Of a stretch of DNA of 64,000 nt, positions 58,878 to 64,000 are shown in pieces (the first letter of the stretch is position 1; each line of letters begins with the position of its first letter). The stretch lies in contig JAANDG010000141.1 of assembly GCA_036852015.1 (NCBI GenBank), positions 212,815-276,814 on the forward strand, given 5' to 3'. A model generated the notes under the pieces. That model worked only from the letters and a program-made list of their open reading frames with translations, ran no database searches and was not told the origin of the DNA. A program made the translations under genes and the position numbers. Origin of the DNA: Pelodera strongyloides (taxonomy: Eukaryota > Nematoda > Chromadorea > Rhabditida > Rhabditidae).

Positions 58878-60948
58878 TCAGAGTTCGCCAGCCCTTTCGA
58901 GCGCGCTCTGCAGAACTTGCTGTTGGACGGTGACAGTTTCTTGGAGTCCGTCGAAATCAATTCCATCGTAGGGTTTGTGGAAAGTCGGAGTGCACGATTT
59001 GGAACGTTGGCGCATCCTGAACGACCATAGTTACCCAGTAGGTCTTGCTATTTTAAGAAAAGTGCCAAAAGTTGCAAGAAACAAGGATGTCCTGAGCCCC
59101 ACAACAAAAAGAGCACATCAACTAAAGAAAAACCTTGGCTTATCAATGGCCATCCTCTTCAGATCGTACACATCGTTGTCGTCGTAGAAGATGTGCTGAA
59201 AACGTAGGTTACGACTCTCCTTCACAAATGATTCATTGCAACCATGTGAATACACACTTAGAGAAATACACGCACAAATATTTTTCGCCCACTATTACAT
59301 CACTATCACTTTGTCTTATTAAAGACTCAGACATAGCACAGCTAAATATTTGTTTCGACTGGTTATTCGTGCCGAATATAGTTCAATTCATTATTTTCCA
59401 TATTTATATGCGTAGCACTTAAAAAGGAATTTACTACAAGCTGCAACACATTGCAAACTATCGCAATTGTCACGCCTTTCGCGCAGATTGGACAATGTGC
59501 CTTATATTAGGTCGAGAACTGTGGTTTTGGTCGCGTATGGGAGTGACAATCGCGATGTTTTGCTGGGTATCTCCTAAATTGCTTCTTCTAGTAAACGTTG
59601 TGCGAAAGAAGCAAAATATTGCATCCTATAATCAGAAAAAGCATTCTTTAGCCTCCTTTTAACAAGATTTAATGCGATAATGAACGTAAACAAAAGCTCA
59701 TGCTTTAGTTTGAAAAAAAGGAGAAAAATAATAGCTAGGATAAAATTATTAAACAATAAATCATTAACTTATTGAATACCTTGATGCGGGGGTAAGTTTC
59801 GTGGACGAAGCATTTCTTGTTTCTTGCAACATAGGCGGCCATATTCGACACCCATTCAACTCGTTCGGTTGTGTCCATAAATGGATCCTGATCGAAACTT
59901 GACACTAAGTCAACCATTGTCTGAAAAAAAGAAACTACACATTCTTCTACCTTCAAATAATTTCGGCCGATAAAATGAAACAATTACTGGAGCGGGAAAC
60001 TTGACGAGAACCGTGGATTTTCGCTGATTAGGTGCCTTCTTACATACATCACCTAGACCAATGATTTTATAAACTACTAATGGCGCATTCATACAATTCA
60101 CCAATTCCTTTTAGTAGCATAGGGAAGACTAATACTGTAGTATATTGCCGAAAGCATATTGCAATATGAAATACTTACGAGTGCAGAACAAGGGCAATAT
60201 TTTGTAGTTTGGTACGGTATCTGAAATAATGTGGCATTGTAGCTAATAAGAAAAGAAGGCCACGAATACGTCACATGTCAACTCGCTCGTATTGGAATCT
60301 GTTCTGTTTAAAGTTGTTTTATTTTGTAAACTATTTCACAAAACGAGTAAGACAACTTTTCGTCAGGGTCGCAGCGTAAACTCACCAAATAATAATCATA
60401 ATAATGCGCCTTACGAACAATAAAAGATAATGAACACTCACTTCATCACCTCGGACCCGGGCTACCTCCATGAAGAGCAATGAGAAGCGGTAGAGCATTT
60501 GCAAATCGGGGAAGTCAGTTGACCCCATAGTGCGAAGCAAGTACTCCAGGGATTCAACAGCACTGGTTCTGGTATCAGGCTTCCCCCTTACATCAAAGTG
60601 AGGCAGCCGGTGCAAATTCAGACGGATCTTCCAGTCATTATAAATAGCTCTCCACTTCGATTGCTCGAACAAAAAGGATCCGTACATTTGCTCAATGACC
60701 GTCCAGATATGCTCCTCGTCGTGTGAAATTAAATATCTTTCCATATCCATGGTGAACGTGGCTGTTCTCGACACATACGAAAAATAGTTTGAAATGGTAG
60801 CAGGATCCGCGCTAGCCAGGAGGTGTTCAACAGGGTGCAGAAGAGCCTGTGATTGGTTCAGCCAGCCGGATATGTCATGCGTCATTTCGGCCAGGAATTG
60901 GGTGTGACGTTGACTCCAGGTTCCTTGAGCTGCTTCTCGGCCACTCAT
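58878..60948 (-). CDS. Unrecognised 315-residue helical protein
   Basis: Six exons close in phase: 60450-60948, 60179-60220, 59988-60052, 59780-59920, 59134-59195 and 58878-59016. The first exon codes 166 residues without interruption, starting MSGREAAQGTWSQRHTQFL, and looks all-helical (WLNQSQALLHPVEHLL, DMERYLISHDEEHIWTVIEQ, LEYLLRTMGSTDFPDLQMLY). A Lys/Arg-rich segment is followed by VDLVSSFDQDPFMDTTERVE, an acidic patch (FYDDNDVYDL), and a C-terminal Gln-rich helix ending ERAGEL. There is no signal peptide or membrane helix, so it is probably cytosolic or nuclear. An acceptor (AATTACAG) sits one base before the ATG, as expected for spliced-leader trans-splicing. I do not recognise the family; the regular codon pattern and splice sites make it a real gene. 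Confidence 0.7.
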
Positions 60949-61970
60949 TCTGTAATTAATGTTTCAAGTTAGTGACCAAAGAGGCAAACTACAATATAAC
61001 CACAAAACACGAAATGATAGGAAGCGGACGCCTCGAAAATTATCGAACATAAAAATCGTTTTGTAATGAATGGTGCGATGTTTTAGTGGGCGGGCGTGGC
61101 ATTTTTGGACGAATGTTGCACATGTAAGGGATGTAAATTCATGAATTTAACGGTCTCTCGATAGGATTTAAGTTTCCCACAAAAAAGTTTTATGGTATGT
61201 TAAATTAGGAGGGTTCCTGGGGTGAAAGGTGCACTGTAAATAGGCTGACGTTCATTGTGATTGGAAGATTAAACAAAATAAAAGAGACTAGCTTTTCGTA
61301 TCGTTATCGTATGCATAATAGATAAAAGGAGAAGAACTGATAAGAACAAAGTAAACCGCAGTGTAAGTCATTCGCAGAAAAAAATGGAGTTGAAAAGTCA
61401 TACTGGTAGTGCAAGTCTTGTAGAGGGCGTTGCTACAGTAGGAATGCCTTTCGCGGCGGCACCGAACACTATCATAAGCATTCTTGAATGCGTAAATTCT
61501 ATGGATTAAATGGTATAGCGGAACCCAGTGAAACCTTTTTGCACGGATATTTTTTTTCCATAAAACGCAATCTGATTAGATTAGTGCAAACTCATATTAG
61601 TTCAAAAGTGGTTTCTAAACAAGGACATCGCGATTACAAGCACAGTTCGCAGTGGTAAATTGATTAAAGGTCAGTATTTTTGTGAATTGTTCTAGTCATA
61701 AATACCTTATAAAATTATATGCTAAAATTCAAAAAGAACTTATTATACAATACGCATAAATATGATTTTTTTCTTTTATTCTAGTGACGCCGGACGTCAA
61801 GCAAAATTATACAGTTGTCAACTAGAGGAAAGGACAAGAGAAACGAAACAAAATATATACGTAAAACAAAGCATAGTTAATGTACGGAAAGACGAAGAGT
61901 CGAAAATTCACGAACGAAAAACAACCGGCGCAACCCAAAAAAAGGGAGTGGAATTTGGTGAGATTGTAGC
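60949..61970. other. Intergenic region with weak ORFs
   Basis: A 41-codon plus-strand frame (61384-61509, MELKSHTGSASLVEG...) follows a CGCAG acceptor-like site. A hydrophilic plus-strand frame (61762-61980) follows TATTCTAG. I could not join the two in phase, and neither is called as a gene. Confidence 0.35.
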
Positions 61971-62120
61971 CAGCCAATGAGCGGGCAAGCTGCCGCGCGA
62001 TATAGAACACAACACGGAAATATTGTTCATGGCACAAATAGCTAATTTGTTGCCCCCGTACGCAACGCAATATATACAAACAATAATGATGTTTATTAAC
62101 AAATAATATATGGCATTTTT
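61971..62120 (+). repeat. Dispersed repeat, copy A
   Basis: It begins AGCCAATGAGCGGGCAAGCT and shares GCGCGATATAGAA and CGTACGCAACG with 62966-63130 in the same order and orientation. Divergence is moderate. Confidence 0.6.
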
Positions 62121-62337
62121 CATAAATAATTGCAAAATATGCGCAGGTTCTGAAAAAGCTGGAACAACTGATTTAGTTCTGGGCAAAAATGCAAAACAAA
62201 CAAAGAATTTGAGAATTTGAGAAATTTTCAAGATGCCATAAAGAAACAAATGATAGATAGGAATAAGTTGGTAATTAAGCGACTTACTGTGTAATAAGCA
62301 TAAATGTCCTGCTCGACGGGCAGTACTGGGATTGCTC

Positions 62338-62397
62338 GAAAAGAACACAGAGGTTGGCGAGAGTGGGACACGTGCATTAAACGCTAGACTGCGGCGA
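62338..62397 (-). repeat. Dispersed repeat, inverted fragment B
   Basis: In reverse complement this segment matches 62899-62965. Shared blocks include CGCCGC, GCACGTG, ACTCTCGCCA and TGTGTTCTTTT. Confidence 0.6.
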
Positions 62398-62898
62398 AAA
62401 AGGAGATACAATACCACTTTAGCAATTTTAGCTTGGTGAACTTAATAGAAAACGGTACGCTCGTGCCGCGCACAATCATACCCAAAAACACAGTAGAATA
62501 ATAGTTAAAAAGACAAAACAATCCATCGGAAACTCATGGCCAAGTCAAGGAACGGACAAATAAAGCAACGAAAATATAACACGTAAAGCGATGGGCGGAA
62601 ATTCCGAACTGCAAGCGAAATCTTTTTTGGATGAGTTGTGCTTACGTTTTCGTGAGCGCGGAAAATTTTCTGCAATATTCACGGGATTTAAATTTTTTCC
62701 CATGACAAAAAAAAAATTAGGATTGATGGGTAAATAAATCAGTTGATTGCCAAGTTCTCAGCAAAGCAGTATTATCTAAATAAGGAACGTTGGTTGCGAG
62801 TTGCAATAAGGTATGAACCGAGTCTGATATCTACGCAATGTTAATACGAGTAAGCAAAAACAGGAAGCTTTCCTTTAAGCCGTATTGTATCTTTTGTT

Positions 62899-63130
62899 TC
62901 GCCGCGCTCTACGTCTCGAGCATTTTGCACGTGCGCTCTAACTCTCGCCACTCCTGTGTTCTTTTTATACAGCCAATGAGCGCGCGAGCTGACGCGCGAT
63001 ATAGAAAACATCATGGCAATACTATTGGTCACTAAATTTTCCGCTAGTTTTATGCTTCGTACGCAACGTAGTTTATACTAATTGTAAGATGTTTACTGAC
63101 CAAATAGTAAAATACATTTTTTTATCATTG
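62899..63130 (+). repeat. Dispersed repeat, longest copy C
   Basis: Copy C joins the sequences related to fragment B (62899-62965) and copy A (62966-63130). It may be closest to the original unit. It has no evident coding capacity or terminal inverted repeats. Confidence 0.6.
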
Positions 63131-64000
63131 GTAAAAAAATCTTCAAGGCCAGCCCTATACTAAGTTGGTGTTAAAAGGAATATGTACTCACTTATTGTAG
63201 TCAACGTATGCTTCCCGCACAGGATCCCACAACTATGGTTTTGTACAAGTTCTTCCACAACGACGTAAATGTATTTCAATCTTTACTGTTCCCATAGTGA
63301 TACGTCTTTAGATCGTCAGTCAAATATGTTCATTTATGGATAAACTCAAAATGTGTCACTCAAGTTAACACCATATCAAGTTAGCAAGTTGGCGCCACGG
63401 TGGCGGGCGAAACAGTTTGGGCGAATAACCCTACATCTATGAATTACGGATTTCACAGTAATTTTTGCCAAATACAGTACCTACACAAGAAAGTTTAAGA
63501 AAACCTTTTGCCCATGAGCTGAGCCCGCTAAAGAAACGGGCCTGCAAAAATGAACGCATATTTGTTTATTTCCTTCCCTTTTCCCGTACCACCTGCAAAC
63601 AAATTTACAACAAGTAGTTTCACCCCGTTGATGTTTTTCCAGTGTGGATTTGCTTTATTAGCCTCTTCCTTATCGTGTGGACATATTCTTGTTGTAAGAC
63701 CGTATTCTTGTCGTAAGCCCCTTTCTTATCGTGTGTCCTGGGGGTATATGCCTCTTACTGAATGTCCTATGGGCATCTGGCTTTATAGCAAGCTTCCATC
63801 GTGGCATAAGATAAGAAAATAAAGATGCAGCTACTGTATGCAAGTAAATAACACTGGAAACACTTCAGCGGCATTTAAAGCCGTATTGTACCCATTGGTT
63901 TTTTCACTAATATATGTAAAAGTCTGGCTGGAGAAAAGACAGGCTGAAAAAGTTCACCGGGTGCGCTTATTTTTGTATAAAAATTGTATTAGTCAACCCC
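63131..64000. other. Right edge, no supported gene
   Basis: One exon-like segment on the minus strand (about 63202-63233, reading WDPVREAYVDY before a GTGAGT donor) may belong to a gene entering from the right. Short direct repeats of TTCTTGT/CTTATCGTGTG occur at 63670-63740. The rest is unremarkable. Confidence 0.35.

Noticed and set aside
61908..62417. 169-codon minus-strand frame
   Set aside because: It runs through two copies of the dispersed repeat and has low-complexity hydrophobic composition without domain features.

Overview
The window reads as nuclear DNA of a nematode, probably a rhabditid or diplogastrid relative of Caenorhabditis. Genes are split into many short exons with tight nematode-type splice sites (GTAAGT-like donors, TTTCAG-like acceptors). 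The sox-2 and coh-1 genes lie side by side, as I recall them doing on the C. elegans X chromosome (K08A8.2 and K08A8.3). I rebuilt exon models by hand and checked reading phase across introns. Most models close perfectly; the uncertain junctions are named in the entries.

Layout. 1-4.14 kb (+): the 3' part of a secreted VWFA-domain protein. 4.56-16.76 kb (+): a 19-exon, 694-residue membrane-anchored carboxylesterase. Its 6.8-kb seventh intron holds a complete vitellogenin-like lipid transfer gene on the opposite strand (13.37-7.03 kb). 16.8-24.7 kb: no convincing gene. 24.69-26.69 kb (-): sox-2, a SoxB factor of 293 residues in 3 exons. 26.7-33.2 kb: a second largely empty stretch with GC-rich islands, octamer motifs and SOX-like sites, plausibly cis-regulatory DNA. 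33.18-42.91 kb (-): a 13-exon, 598-residue RAD21/COH-1 kleisin. 44.66-48.04 kb (+): CLPTM1, 11 exons, 621 residues, head-to-head with coh-1.

The right third carries small genes, several without a recognisable family. They are a 180-residue protein with a very basic tail (50.37-49.17 kb, -), a 103-residue secreted saposin-B protein (54.71-53.69 kb, -), a 66-residue two-exon microprotein (56.08-56.34 kb, +) and a 315-residue helical protein (60.95-58.88 kb, -). A 365-bp foldback element with about 175-bp arms ends exactly at the TATA-like box of the microprotein gene. A diverged dispersed repeat occupies 61.97-63.13 kb.

Functionally this is ordinary chromosomal content and not one pathway. The esterase and the lipid transfer protein share a locus and could share tissue context (intestine is usual for both families), which is inference. 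I found no operon, CRISPR array, tRNA or rRNA. The best candidates for something undescribed are the nested esterase/lipid-transfer locus, the foldback/microprotein junction, and the three unrecognised small genes.
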